Assembly: GCA_013398615.1 (NCBI GenBank)
Contig: VZSR01003371.1
Location: 5,090,029 to 5,154,028, forward strand
Direction: 5' to 3'
Source of the DNA: Brachypodius melanocephalos
Taxonomy: Eukaryota > Chordata > Aves > Passeriformes > Pycnonotidae
DNA: 64,000 nt
Part shown: positions 48,901-61,805 of the stretch, one piece after another
Position numbering within the stretch: position 1 is the stretch's first letter
Layout: each line of letters begins with the position of its first letter
Notes under the pieces: generated by a model
Database searches by the model: none
Told to the model about the DNA's origin: nothing
What the model saw: the letters and a program-made list of their open reading frames with translations, nothing else
Position numbers and translations under genes: made by a program

Positions 48901-51649
48901 ACTTTTCAGCCTCCCATGGAGCTTGAGAAATAATGTCACACTGGCAGCATCAGACAGTTATAGGAGGTAGGGACCACTGAAGTTAATGTTGTTAGGTACA
49001 GGTGGCACATTTAAGCAGATATATTTTCATGCTCTGATAGGACGAAACCAAGGCCAGGAAGACCCACAGCAGGTGTCTAGCCTGGATTTGTATGCCCAGT
49101 ACAAAAACCATTTCCTTCTTTGAATATGACAAACACATCTGTAGGGTGGCCACAGAGTCTCCAGGCACAAGGCATTGTAGGGTGAGGTTAACTAATTAAC
49201 AGTGGACTGTGTTTCGTGCACGTTTGAAACCACGACCCTGCTTTGGAAAAGCTGTTGGTGAGCACGTGTGGTTGTGTACAGACACGTGAAGGCACTGGCT
49301 GCTGCTCCTCACTGAGGAGCCTCCAAAGCCTGTCTTTGTACATGCAAAGTCACTCATCCAAAGTCCTCCAACTGCCTTGCAAATACTAATTGTCAACCCC
49401 TGTGGGGGGGATGCAGGTAAATATCAATTGCCCTGTTTTACAGACAGGTCGACCGTTGCATAATCTTAGCTGATGTCATTCAGAAACTAAAACCAAAAGG
49501 TCATTTTCTGTTTTAAGGACTATATCCCTTTCCCTGCATTATGCAATATTTTTTCACGTTATATAACCATTTTTCCTGGTATTTCACATGTGTGTCTATC
49601 CTAAATTCTGCTGCCTTCCATGATTGTCTGTTCTGCAACCACAGATAAGTGTCCTGCTTATTTATTGGAGATATCTCTTATCTGCATGCTTTCATCACAT
49701 GTTGGAGTCCCCAGCAGCTCCCAGCCCCACAGAGCAGCACAAAGCTCCATCTGCAGGTACTCGGGGGGACAGTTTGCACCCAAACCTTGAGCAGATATCA
49801 CTGAGGCAGCCTGTGAACCAGACACTCATGTATCTAATGACTGTCTAGACACATCTGGAAATCTGAAATCCTGCATCAAGCCCAGGTGGGAGGCACATCT
49901 GCCCAAGTAACAACTGGTAAATTTAAGCTGTCTCTGGAGGTTAACTTTCAGGGTTTGGCACACAAATTCCCCGTTTATTTGGAGAAACGCCAGTGTGATC
50001 AGAGGATTTTCAATTCCCCAGACCTCCCTAGGGTGGTGGGTGTGGTAAACCACACCTCATAAAGGGAAAAGTTGTGATCTCAGGACAGACAACTACTGCA
50101 TAGTGACACAACCATAGGGATGCATATCTTGATTGTGCGACAGTTTCTGCTTGTATTAGTGGGACCTTCTGCTGCTGCTTCATTATTGAAGTGTGCAATG
50201 ACAGGTAGCTTCAGAATAACCTTGTTTGCAGCAGGTGCAGCTCCAGATTTCATATCTCCAAGTTCATCTTTTGTTTGCTTTTCTCTTGTTGGCCAAACTT
50301 CTGGTAGAGCTCTACTCAGGGTGACAGCACCAAGTTACAAAAGCTGGGTAGATAAGGAGCAGGAAATGAGTTTCTCTAATGGATACAAAATTCAGCATCC
50401 AGATATTAAGGTCAAGCAGAAAATGAGATTTTTTTTCCCTCCTTTTTTTTTTTTTAATGGTGAAATAAGAGTGATATTCTTGTCACAACTGTAATGTAGC
50501 TGGTGACAAGAGACATGAGAGGCTGTACTTGACTCTCCAGTGTCCCACAAAGGTTGTCCAGAGGAAAAGAACTACCTTAGAGAAGACAAAATATGCAGTC
50601 CAGGATGATCACCATGGGAGCAGCAAGAAGACTGATTTCCCACGGAAAGCCACGGTCTGACATAACCTATCCATCCACCACTTTCATTGTCTTGTTCCCC
50701 CTGGACCTGGGGCAAGCAGGCCTCACATTTCCTGTGCCCCCACACTGCACAAGGTGTTATCCTTCAAAATAACTAGGCAAGATACCATGCAGCCTTTACA
50801 TCTTCTCAGCATCTGTTGTGGAAGTTCCATTTTCATCCCACCACAGTGGCAGATCACACATTTTGATCTGTATCTACCAATCCAATAGCTATGGTGGTGC
50901 TTGAGGACAAACTATCATCTTCTGGGCAAGTTAACTTCAGTTTTAAACTGATTCCTCTCCCGTAAGGACAACATGATTTCCTGTTCCTGATGACAATGAC
51001 CCAGAAATGACCACAGTTCAGCACAAGTTAGAAAGATGAGGAGTTGGTACCACTCAGGAAAGATGCCCTCCCTGCCCAGCAGCAGTTAAAGTTACACAAC
51101 ACATTCCAGGTTTCCCAAAGGACCATTTTACTCTTAGACAGGCCCTTAAACTTTTTTTCTTTTTTATTTTATGCTGCACAGAAGGGAAAACACTAGCCTT
51201 GCTGATTGAAAACTGTGTTTCAAGCAGTAAAAGCTGGCAATACTGAGAAGAAACATAAGCTCGAGAAGGAACTGCACTCCAACGAGTGCCCTGTTGTGAG
51301 ATAAGCTTTTCTTTTAGTGATGAATCAACATAATAATCCATCTGTAACACTAGATGCGTCTGCCTGTACTACAGCAAAAGGCCATCTGCCCATCTGCATA
51401 TATGTTCAAAATGCTGCTGGGACAACCACGATGGTTTCTCAATGAAAGGCACTTGGCAATTAGTACTTCAGTGAAATTGTGCCTGGGTGGCTCTGAACCC
51501 TCATTTTCCCTTCCCACTCCAATGCAACAAGTGTCTGTAACTTTTTCTCTTTGTTTTTATTCCAGCAATTTCTCTTTAAAGCCCAGTGGGGAGGGGTGGA
51601 CAGGTTCTGATGCCTTCAACAGCAGGAGCCGAGGCAAGTTGTAATCAAC
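45974..51649. other. Non-coding stretch, nothing recognised
   Basis: No gene, RNA gene or mobile element recognised. The segment 46750-47060 is GC-rich and open on both strands. Poly-pyrimidine and A-rich runs are short and scattered, the largest a T run near 50443-50456. Confidence 0.4.
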
Positions 51650-52000
51650 ATATGTCCTGTATGAGCTGCATGGCAGCGAATTAGCAGGACAAACCGCTCC
51701 TCATTTCCAAAATACCCACCTGCTCGGGGGCCAGGCTGCAGCAAAGCCATCCACTACGTGGCTCCATCTGTCTGACAAACAGGCTGCACATTTGCTGAAA
51801 GCTGAATCATTTTGCCTCTATTTACTTCCTTTCTTTTCCCCCCTCTTCTCCCCCGCTCTTCTAATTGGGGCTGGTTTGAAAGGTGCAGACACCCTCAAAA
51901 ACAATGCAGCACAATGAGGCCACGGCTGACGTTCGTTAAACTGCTCCAACCGAAAATCCGCTGAGGCTGAGTGGGCAGAAAGGAGACAGACCTTGTCAGC
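51650..52000. promoter_or_regulatory. CpG-richer patch, possible enhancer
   Basis: Unique-looking sequence with about eleven CpG dinucleotides, a pyrimidine-rich stretch at 51825-51865 and the motif TGACGTTC (CRE-like) near 51928. It has no long open frame, no repeat similarity and no splice-site pair that I can see. It stands out from the AT-rich surroundings, but the regulatory reading is inference only. Confidence 0.25.
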
Positions 52001-54714
52001 CTCCAGTCAGAGCGGGAAAATTTAAAAAAAAAAAAAATTAGTCAGGCTACAAAACGGTGCAGAAAAATCCATTAGGAAAGCCTTGCATTACAGTTAGAGG
52101 AAGTAGCTGCAACCAGGATGCCAAGGGTGCTGTAGCACATGGATTCTGCTGGGAAAACCAGGGGAGAGAAAATGTCAGATGTTAAAAGTCCTGAGGACCA
52201 GCTCTCCAGCACCACTCAGCAAAGAGGCAGCACAGGATAAACCGAAGCACCCTTGAGCCCGCCCCCAGCTCTGCTGCAGCTCCGTCAGGAGTTTTAAGGT
52301 ATAGCTCCAACAATTAGATCAAGCACAGGCCTCAAGTACAGTCCTCAGAATGTACAAGAAAATATTGAAAACTGTGTGCATTGGCATTGGAGTGTCTAAG
52401 CAGGCACAACCAGGAAAGCACAGCCTCTTGGAGGAGATCTTCCCTTGGTGTCCATAGCCAGGAATCATCCTGACAGTCCTGTGGTCAGTAAAATAAGCGT
52501 ATTTCTACCCCTGCTGCAAAAAACCAAATGATGGCCAGGAGGCTGAATTGCTCCCAGTCTGGAAAGCACAGACTGCTGCATGGAGCTTCTAGGCCAGGAC
52601 ATACTGTGGTCATGAATTTCCTTCATCTAATCACTTAACCTCATTAAGGAAATGACCGATTTCTCCACTAATCAGACCTTCCATTTCACTTACAAAGGAG
52701 AGTCTAAAAAAGGGAACTAATTGTGATTCTGAAAGACATTTTAGTAAAAACTTTCAACAATCTACCAGGCAGTAAAGACACATTATTTTCCCAGTAGTCT
52801 GGATTATCTCCATAGTAATCTGTTGTGTTTTCAGATGGACTACTCACAAAATGCATTAAAATTAGACTGCAGAAGCTATTTGCAAGGATTATCATTGGTA
52901 GAAGCACCAACTTTCTGGTGAGAGAGTGAGACATGGAGAATGAGTCAGGTTTCAAACAAGGTTTTGACAAGTCAAAAAGAGTGGTTCTGGGGAAAGCACC
53001 TACTCTTTACAGATGATGGTGAGATTTTTCTTCATTCTTTGCCACCGCTTCATTGGATCTCTCCCTAGCACAGCGTAACGAGGATCTGAAAGATGCATCA
53101 AGTTAATATTTAGGATAGGAAGACTGTGGGAGAACAAGGTTCACTACACATCTGAAAGTGAAGACACACGCAGCCAATTCTGCTGCCAAGTCCAGTAAAT
53201 TTCTCTGTGGGTTGCACTGCTCAAACCTGGCTCAATGTCTTCAGAGGTGGAACTCTTCCATTCTTTCTGTCTATGATTCGCTCTTTTCCTTTGGCTTTGG
53301 AAACCCATATACTGACCTGCCCATCCAAGACAACCTTCTTTCCCCACAGATATCTCACCACTATGAGCAGCTTTGCCCCAGCCCCCCATGAGCCCCCATT
53401 GCCTGTCTGTCCCTCTTGATTCCCCCTCTCCGAACAATGCAATTTATTGTTCAAGAGCCCAACAATTTACATGCCAAATTGCAGTTCAAAGTTTGCAGGA
53501 GTGGATTTCAACACCTGAAACGGTGCTTGGCCTTCAGCCAGATGATACTCTTCTCCCAGCCTCCCACCCAAAAGGAGGGTGCTGAATTCCCTGCATCCAT
53601 GTGCCTGAGGGCAGAGCATCCCTGTCCTTGTCATGCACTGAACCATGATGGGGGTTTTGATATCAGTGTGGAAACAGGGAGGGCTTTCCAGGAACAATTC
53701 TACAGGAGTGTGTGTTGTGCAACCACTCACATGCAATGACAAAGGGAGAGGTGCCAGTGCAGCTCATCCACTCACAGTGCTCAGCTCTGGAGAGATTTTG
53801 TTTTATGGCTTCAGTGGGGAGAGTTCCCAGGCACTGATGTGTGTTTGGCAAGGGACGAGAAACAAAATGACTGACAGGGAGCCACAGGGTAGGGAGGAGG
53901 GAAAGGGCCCAGCCCTTCGTAAAAGGTCTGTGAAGCATTCCGACCTCGTTTCAGCCCAGCCCAAGGCCACCAGTCCCTGTCCCAATGATGCTGTAGGGTG
54001 CCAGACCACAGCTCTTCATCACAAACACTATGGAGCCAGGACAGTCATGGGTGCTGATGTCCTGTCCAGTGCCTGGGCTGCCCCACTCCCTGGCTGGGGT
54101 CACCCAGTCCTTGCTCCCCAACATCGATCTCCAAGCCTGAGACCCCATTTCATAGCTCAGCAGGGGGATGCAGCTGCCCCCGTGCTGGAACCCCCACATA
54201 CCCCGTGGGATCTGAGCTCAGACGGCACGACCCACCCAGCTGTCTCCCAAAGCTGGAGCTTTCCACCTCCCTGCAGAGCAAATCTGACACCAGGGCAATC
54301 AGGAAAGGTGGGCACACCACCCCAGGAACCCCAGCACACGGTCAGAGGGATTAACAACACGGGATGAGCCAAATCGCTGTGGCAGAGCCCGGATGTTTGC
54401 TGAAACATCACAATTTTTCATACCACTGTGCCCAGTTTCAGACAAAATTTTCTCATTGCGTGGAAGAGATGGGGATGGGAGGGAGGGGCAGGGCCACAGG
54501 CAGGGGAGTCACCCAGCCTGCTTTACGAAACCCAGGACACCCACCTTGGGAATCCAGCACTCCTCCCCTAAACAAGAGGAGTTTTGGGGCATGCCATGGG
54601 GCCGAAGGTAAACTCTGAGCAGGCAAATGGCAAAGCTCACCCCAAAGCACTGCGGGCACACACGAGGGCCTGGCTAAGGAGCAGGTTCATGATACAAAGC
54701 CCAACTTCCAGCCT
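52001..54714. other. Non-coding stretch with the longest open frame
   Basis: This stretch holds the longest ATG frame in the window, 53645-54367 on the plus strand (240 codons). Minus-strand frames cover much of the same bases (53663-53938, 53803-54009, 53951-54199, 54157-54411). The predicted protein is rich in Pro, Ser, Gly and His, with no domain I know. I regard it as chance openness in a GC-rich, stop-poor segment, so it is not called a gene. Confidence 0.4.
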
Positions 54715-54980
54715 CAGCCGTGGTCCAGCTGCCTTCCAGCGCCCCCCTCCATTTGCATAACTATCCATGGGAGGAGCGGGGCAGCCCGCAGCCGAACAGC
54801 TGGCCACTGGCAAAATGGATTGTATCACCCTTTTGTCCCCGTGTCTGGCTCACTCCGTTTGCATATTCAAGCTTTTTCCCCCACCCGGGCATCTCCTGTG
54901 CCGGGAACTCGAGGTGGTCCCGGCTCAGCGCCTCGTCAGCAATTCAGTTTGTTCGGGTATACAAATATCCCGGTGAGGAG
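54715..54980. promoter_or_regulatory. CpG-rich patch with two octamer-type motifs
   Basis: A perfect POU octamer ATTTGCAT lies at 54751-54758, and GTTTGCAT, one base off, at 54856-54863 on the same strand, 105 bases apart. The patch has about fourteen CpG dinucleotides. Octamers are known binding sites of POU-family factors. Their joint presence in a CpG-rich patch suggests a cis-regulatory element, but this is inferred from motifs alone. Frames crossing it (54720-55109, 54820-55155) show no family resemblance. Confidence 0.3.
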
Positions 54981-56524
54981 AATGGAAACAGATCCACTGG
55001 GACAGAGCCCTCACTGCGAGGGAAGCTGGGAGTGTGGAAATGGGGTTGGATGGTACCATTTGCAGGTGGATTTAGGAACAGGTGTAACTCTGAATACTGG
55101 AATCTGTGAAAATGCAGCACTACAGAGATTAGAAAAAAAAACCCATACATTTTGAAGCTGCTCTTTTCCTGTCTGAGAGTCGCTGCTATCATTCTGAACA
55201 GCTCTTGCTGTGCAAGATACACGTGTCTTCAGTTCAAGGTCTAGACAGCTTTGTGTATGCACAAAGAAGATGAACAGTCCCATGCTTTCCTGCCTGTGGG
55301 CTAAATTCACATTCTTTTCCTCAAGGGCAATAGTTTTAGGAAAATTCTCTTGCCAAGAACTCAAAGAGAGCGGTGCCTAAAGACTGTCCCAGCCATTCCC
55401 ACTAGCCCTGAGTAAGGCTGACTTAAAGAAATTCCTTCCTTTAGAATGAATGTATGTTTGAGACCAAAAATACGCTGGGTAGAATAACTTGCATTTGCTA
55501 CAGTTCAAACGTTGTGCCACAACCCTTTTGGTTTAAATTATGATTGCCTGTACTGGACTTTTTTTTTCCGATTAAAATGTTGCCATTTCTGTTGAATTCT
55601 GTGTGTTTTCCCTCTCTGTTTCTGTCACCATTTTCTCAGCTGCCTAGACAGACTCAATATAATGAAATTTGAAAGCAGAACATCCACATCAGACAGGCAA
55701 GTCAGACACATTCACCCTGCCCTATATGATGGGGAGGAGCTCCCAGATCAACAACATTTTTATTACAAGATCCTGATTTTAGAGTTGTTTCCAATGACTT
55801 AAAGGAGTTCAGGTGAAAGTTATTCCATGACAGGTATTTGCTTTGGATTAATTCCTCACACTTGTTGAAAAAAAGCTAAACTGGTTCAACACCAAAACTA
55901 AAACAAACCACCAATCTAGGTAAGAAGCCTTAGCATATATAGGGACCCTGTGATCATCACAACGCTCATGTCACAAATCAGCATTTGTGATTCCTATAAA
56001 GTTTCATTCGATTTTGACCTTTCCTTTAAGGTGGAGAAACACAGCAGTTTGTAAACTCTTATTTGAGATTGGAAATTTCAGCATTTCAGCTCTCTAAACG
56101 TTTCACATGGGATGGGCACACACCTGATGTCCCAGCTCTCCCTCACTGCCCAGGTAGCCCACACAATCACCCAAATCCATCCAACAAATCAGCTCTGGAC
56201 ATAATTTTCCAAACTGAGAGGATCATGGATGTAATTGAGCAGTACGGAGGATAGAACAGACTGATGGGGATGAGGAGACATTAGGGATGCTTATGAGTCA
56301 GAGGGGAAAACCAGAACTAGATCATCTTGTAATAGCCAGACTAAATTCCAGAGTAAATCCTATGCTCCCTAGGCATGGATATTGCTTTCTTGGCAAGTAA
56401 AAAGCTATGAAGACATCTGCAAAACATGTGTCTTATTTCCTCTCTGGTGGATCCATTCTATCACAAAATAAATGCAGCAATCTTAGGCTGAATGCTTGCA
56501 CAGAGACTGACTCTGATGTGGGCC
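54981..56524. other. Non-coding stretch, nothing recognised
   Basis: No gene or repeat recognised. Frames are short and overlap on opposite strands. Confidence 0.4.
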
Positions 56525-56935
56525 ACACAGAATGACAAAGAGTCATTTGGGTTGGAAAAAACCTCCAAGGTCATTGAATCCAACCTTCTGACCAACCATC
56601 ACTTTGTCAACTGGACCACAGCACTGACTGCCATGTTCAGTCATCTCTTGGACAGCTTCAGGGACAGTGACTCCACCACCTCCCTGGGCAGTCTGTTCCA
56701 AGGCTTAACAACTCTTTTTATGAAGAAATTTTTCCTGATGTCCAAACTGAGCCTCCTCTGGAGCAGCTTGAGGCTCTGTCCTCTCATCCTCTCACTGGTT
56801 GTCTGGGAGAATAGGGTGGTTTCCACTTGGCTCCAACCTCCTTATAAGGAGTTGTAGAGTGAAAAGTACCTCTTCAGCCTCTTTTCTCCAGGCTTTTTCT
56901 CTCCAGCTCCCTCAGCTGCTCCTCATAGGACTTAC
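56525..56935 (-). mobile_element. CR1 LINE copy, antisense
   Basis: The plus strand is the reverse complement of the CR1 3' region: 'gtcatttgggttggaaaaaa', 'cctccaaggtcattgaatcc', 'cagggacagtgactccacca', 'cctccctgggcagtctgttc', 'tttatgaagaaatttttcct', 'gaggctctgtcctctcatcc', 'cttctccaggc'-like blocks and 'cagctgctcctcataggact'. About 410 bases remain. The 121-codon frame at 56492-56857 and the minus frame at 56641-56826 are shadows of the element. Confidence 0.9.
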
Positions 56936-59429
56936 AAAGGTCATGACAATGCTGATGACCAAATCTGGACAATTAGCATATTCTCCTATCTTGTTTCAGT
57001 GGAAGATTTATATCACATAATGTTTTCAACACTGTGCTAGAGGTAGGTGAACATTGAAAAGTCCCTCAGAATTAGCAAATAGCAGAGTCAAGGCTGCCTA
57101 TAGACTCACAGTGTGCTCTCATGCACCTTTCTGCATTATGCAAGATTGTCCATTCATGTAACAACATGCTGCATTTTCCATGGGAACACAACTCAGTGGA
57201 TGGAAACAGCTTTGGGAGAACAAAACAGAGACAAGCAGCAAAATCACAAGCGAGGGCTACAGCACTGACCTTTCCCTTGCTGTACCCACCTCATCATGAG
57301 CTCTCACGCTTCCAGAAACCTGTCCAGTGTCCCAAACTCTCACCTGATGCAAAGTAGCTGTAAGATAAAGCAAGGAAGAGAGAGAGAAAAAAAATTGGAT
57401 CTGGGGCAGCTGAACCTCATCCCAGCCCATACCTGAGTGTTCTGGGAGTACATCCTCACATCCTCACTCCATGCTGATGCAGGGAGGAAATCAGCCAAGT
57501 TTGTTTGGGAAAGTGGGACACAAGTTTTGAGTACTCTACAGAATAGCCCTCACCTCCAATTCACATCACTGCTCACATCTCACAAGATTACCTGAATGAG
57601 GAGACCACAGCTCTCAGTTCAAACTGAGGCATCATGAAACATTTAAACTTATGGTTTGGGTTCTAAAGAGTTTAAGAAATGAAGTGCTGCTCCAAGGAAG
57701 TTTTAAACTTGTTTCATGAAGTTCATGCCATACTTCCCTGGCTCAAAGCACTCACAGCATAGATCTCAAAGGCATTTTACAACACCAAAAATCCATAAAA
57801 GCAGTACTGGTGATGGGTCCAAGAAGCTGTAGATAGTGAAAGCAGCCTCATTTTCTCCTAGTAAATACCCAGCATTTCAGCATGCCAGTGACTATTGTGA
57901 TGACCAGATGGTGGTGGGAGCAGTAAGCTGGATGATGTTAACTACACACAAACTCCAAAAACAACTGATGTCCAAACTCACCGAGATGGGCTGCTCAGCA
58001 TATGGCAGCAATGCTCCACTGGAACTGCATTTTGTGTCCTTTAAACAACTAACAAGCCCCACCAAGGGGTGCAAGGACGAGCAGCCACAGCAAGCAGGGC
58101 CCCAGATCCCAACTATTTGATGCTCATCCCTTTATAATGGTGATGAAAAGGTGCAGAGATGTGGTGGAAGTGTCAGTCCGCAGCTCCTGGACCAGGTCCA
58201 GGTAAGGTGAGCGTGTGTGACACATGCCACCAGCACAGCTGTGTCCTCTTCTAATGACAAGACCTTGAAGGAAACATCCCAAGTGATCTGCTGAGCAGCA
58301 CTGGATGATTCCTAATGAAAGGATGAGCCCTGCTGTGAGAGCCCACTGTGCAAGCACACAGATCTAGACTCGGTACTTTTCAAAACAAACAATATGTCGT
58401 TTGCAAAATAAACACAGTGAACAGATTGAGAAAAATTATTCTGGCATCTGCCGACCTCCACTGAGGGCTTTCCAACAAACCTGTGGGTTTTTAGAGGAAC
58501 TCTTCAGAGGCCATCTTTACATCAACAGGTAAGAAACAACTTCACCTGTGATTTGAAAACAAAGGTAAATTCACTAGGCACCACCCCTCAGAATGGACCT
58601 GCATATACAAAAGCACATATTTATGTTTTTCTGAGCGCAGCATTACACCATAGAGGCCTATATTCTAACAATGTCAGCTCTGAGCAGGATCCACAGAGCC
58701 CAAATGAACCATGCATGGGAGCTCCTTCCTTTCTGCTGCAGAGTGCTCTCCTCACCACCTTATTTTCAGCTTCTCTTCCTCCAGCAGTTATTTACCTTGA
58801 AATTTCAAGGCTTGCTTGGAGATGCAAGCTGCACAGATCTAGAGGAAAATAGGACAGGATCCAGAGGAAAAGGACTGTGGAGAGTCAGACAGCCGTGTCC
58901 CCTGCCCCAAAGCAAGCTGTAATGCTGCTATTGCTGCTGACAAATGCTTGCTCTTAACAGATCTCCATTTGTGGAAAGGCTACTACTGGCTCCCCACACA
59001 TCTGTTCAGTGACTTCCTATCCTTTTTTTTTATATTTGGCCTTAGAAGAAACTACTACTTATCCTAGCTACAATTTAAGCCCCATCTACCATATGATTTC
59101 AAGCTCAGTCTTTCACTGCAACCTCACAAGTGCCTTTTCCCACATTTTCAAGGTATGAGTCATGCCACTCTCCACGGCGTTTTCCTGCCCTATGTGCAGT
59201 GACTCAAGTTGCATCTCCAAAGTACAGGATTATCTTGAATCTCACCAAATGCACCACCATTCATGAATCCCAGCCAGAAGTTTATCTACCACCAGCAGGA
59301 CCAGCTTTATCTGTAACAGTGCTTACAAGCTGTCACAACTCTGAATTTGTGCAGTTGTTTTACCCTGCCTAAATTTAGTGCCTTTCTAAAAAGGATCTTG
59401 TCTTTCCCCACATCTCCTCCCTGCTGCAA
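56936..59429. other. Non-coding stretch, nothing recognised
   Basis: No gene recognised. Frames up to 99 codons (57836-58120, 58553-58852) show no family resemblance. Confidence 0.4.
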
Positions 59430-59640
59430 CCATTTCTACAAGTTGCCAAGATTATTTTGAATTCTAATGCTATCTTATCTTTCACATCTGTCCAGCTTCC
59501 TGTTGACTGTAGATTTAACGTGCATACTACTTTGTTATCCAGGTTGTAATAAAAATGAAAGATAAGTGACCTAGAGCAACTCCCTCAGCCCCACGCAACA
59601 CAGCCTTCCGTTCTGACACTGGGTGCAAGATGGAAGGAAA
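59430..59640 (-). mobile_element. Ancient CR1-like LINE remnant, antisense
   Basis: The plus strand matches the antisense ORF2-end region of old amniote CR1. It reads 'catttctacaagttgccaag', 'attattttgaattctaatgc', 'tgtccagcttcctgttgact', 'gtagatttaacgtgcatact', 'tgttatccaggttgtaataa', 'aaatgaaagataagtgacct' and 'caactccctcagccccac'. The family reads 'tttgtcaagatcattttgaa', 'cagcttggtgtcatctgcaa', 'attatccaggtcattaataa' and 'gacccctgagggaccccac'. Several frame-breaking changes are present. The subfamily is uncertain because the match was made from memory. Confidence 0.6.
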
Positions 59641-61805
59641 CCACTCCCAGAGCAGAGCTGCTTACAGCCCACTCAGCTGCTTCCAAGCACAATTCAGTCT
59701 CTGAAATCACACTTTCCCTTCTTGCAAACTATCCTCTGTTTGCCCAACAGCCACTACACCATCCTATAAGCAAGTGCAAAGGTGCTACGGTCCTCATCTG
59801 TGATTCTGTTTTAGAGCAGGACTTCAGATCTCAGGGGGCAGATGCAAAGTCCAAGTCTGCCCCATCTGAAGGAAGTTTCAACCAACAATTCCTTTTGCTG
59901 TTGGTTCTCAGGGGGGGATTGCATTGGAATCTGCAGACAAAGTGCACAGATTCCTTCCAGCAGATTTCTTCATTTGCCAGTGTCACTGCACAGCTGTTCA
60001 ACTGCTTATTTTCCTGTCACCGACTAACACGAGCCTAAACTAGATAATTACTACTTCCTACTGTCATGAAATTCATTCTTTAGTATCCAAACCCACTCCT
60101 TTCTGTTTGTTTCCATGAAAGGGCTATTTAGAGTTTTAACAGCTGGTTTAGCGGGAGACTGAGTCCTATGTTACCATGAGCAAATATATCTGACTTCCCT
60201 TGGGAAACCCCTTCCTACTCTAAGGATCGGGGTAGGAATGTGGCTTTGTGTTGACTGAAAACAGCACACCTACAAAAGCAACTCATCAACACCACAGGCA
60301 AGCTGTATTTCAAAGCTTGAACAAATATTATCTGGTTGTCTACCCTTGCCTTTGCTTTATCACCATCTTATTGATAGCTTCAGCTCTTGTTATTTTTTCA
60401 TTGACAATGCACATCTTAACCTTCTTCTATCTGTATCCTCTGAGGCATTTTCTTTTTTTACTTCTTCCAGCAGCTTTTCTTCCTTAGGGGAGGAAGAGCT
60501 AAATGGATTGCCACATTAGCTTTCTTATTCCATGCCATTACACTTTTAACTAGTGCTTGCAAATAGGTAAATTAGCTTTTAAGTGATCCCAGTTGTACCA
60601 TTGGCCTTTGCTACAATCCTGCATTAAAGCTGATTCACTTTTACTTACCTCTATTGCTCAATTAAGAACACAGAGAGGAAAAGCAGTTCTGCAGCCAGCA
60701 GCTGCAGTCCAGGAGTGAGCTGGGTTGTTCCATTACCCAGTGTCTCATCACCACACTGCAGCACTTTTCCCATCTACCCATGAGGGAATGGGCTGCACCT
60801 CCTCACTGTTTCTGGAGGAAGCACCAAGAACAGTGATCCTCCATCACATCAGATTATTCCAAATGGGTGCATGTGGCAGCACCTGTCTGCTCTGTGCTGC
60901 CCCACAGCAAGCATCTGCAGGGTGAGGCATTCCCAACAGGAGCTTCTGGAGGAACTCAAGTCTTTGCTCCAACAGCAATTCCTTTATTTACTCATCTAGA
61001 AAAAGGAGAATGATTTCCATCAACAGCGAGCAGCTTCACTGCTCCCACACAATATACAGTAACACACCAAGAACCTGGCAAGCCTCTGCAGTGTTCTTGC
61101 ACCTTACTATGCACACATGCCAGTATCAATAGCACAGATCATTGCCACTTGCAGTGGAAGCCATAAAAGGGAAAAAAAATGTTTAGAGCATCTTACTGAA
61201 TACCCTTTTAAAATTTGTTTAGAGTCTGAGTTATGTGCACTCATTCAGTAATTAAGGGCCAATTCCTTTATGATCAAAGGCTGACCCCCACCACATGGCT
61301 GGATCCTGTACCATACTGTGCCACAGCCTTTGACACATCCCTCATGGTATTTTTTTTAATATTTTAATCATATTCCATTCACTGACTAGTTGCTGTATTT
61401 TGGTTTTATGGCACAAGTTCCAGTAGAAGTTGGCTCATTGAGTTGACTCAAATGCCATCATCTAAGCTCCCTTTTCCTATCCCATTTAACACCATTTTGA
61501 GATCAATTTCCCCCTTGTTGAGGAAGTTTCTTATTGTAGCTGAACTAAAAAAAATAAGTATGTGTTGCAACAGCCTGCAATAAGTGCAGTATGACATTTG
61601 AGATGATGCCAGTATATGTAATCATTAAGACACTTTTGAGATCCAGCATGAGTTATTCTGCAGCTCTCCAGACAAACCTGATGTCACTTTTGTTTCAGAT
61701 GACCAGAAATCTGCCCTTCCCCTCCACCAAATTCCACACATAAGTACCACACTACACAATCTACCACATTTTTTCACCAGTAAAAGCCATGAACAGACAG
61801 GAGTG
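59641..61805. other. Intergenic stretch downstream of the minus-strand gene
   Basis: Nothing gene-like is seen. It begins just beyond the predicted cleavage site of the minus-strand gene. The part next to that site, 61735-61790, is GU-rich when read on the minus strand, which fits a downstream polyadenylation element. Confidence 0.4.

Noticed and set aside
49425..49490. Possible MIR-like fragment ('ccctgttttacagacagg')
   Set aside because: Only one landmark block is present, which is not enough to tell from chance.
56492..56857. 121-codon plus-strand frame
   Set aside because: It lies almost wholly in an antisense CR1 copy and translates the wrong strand of the element.
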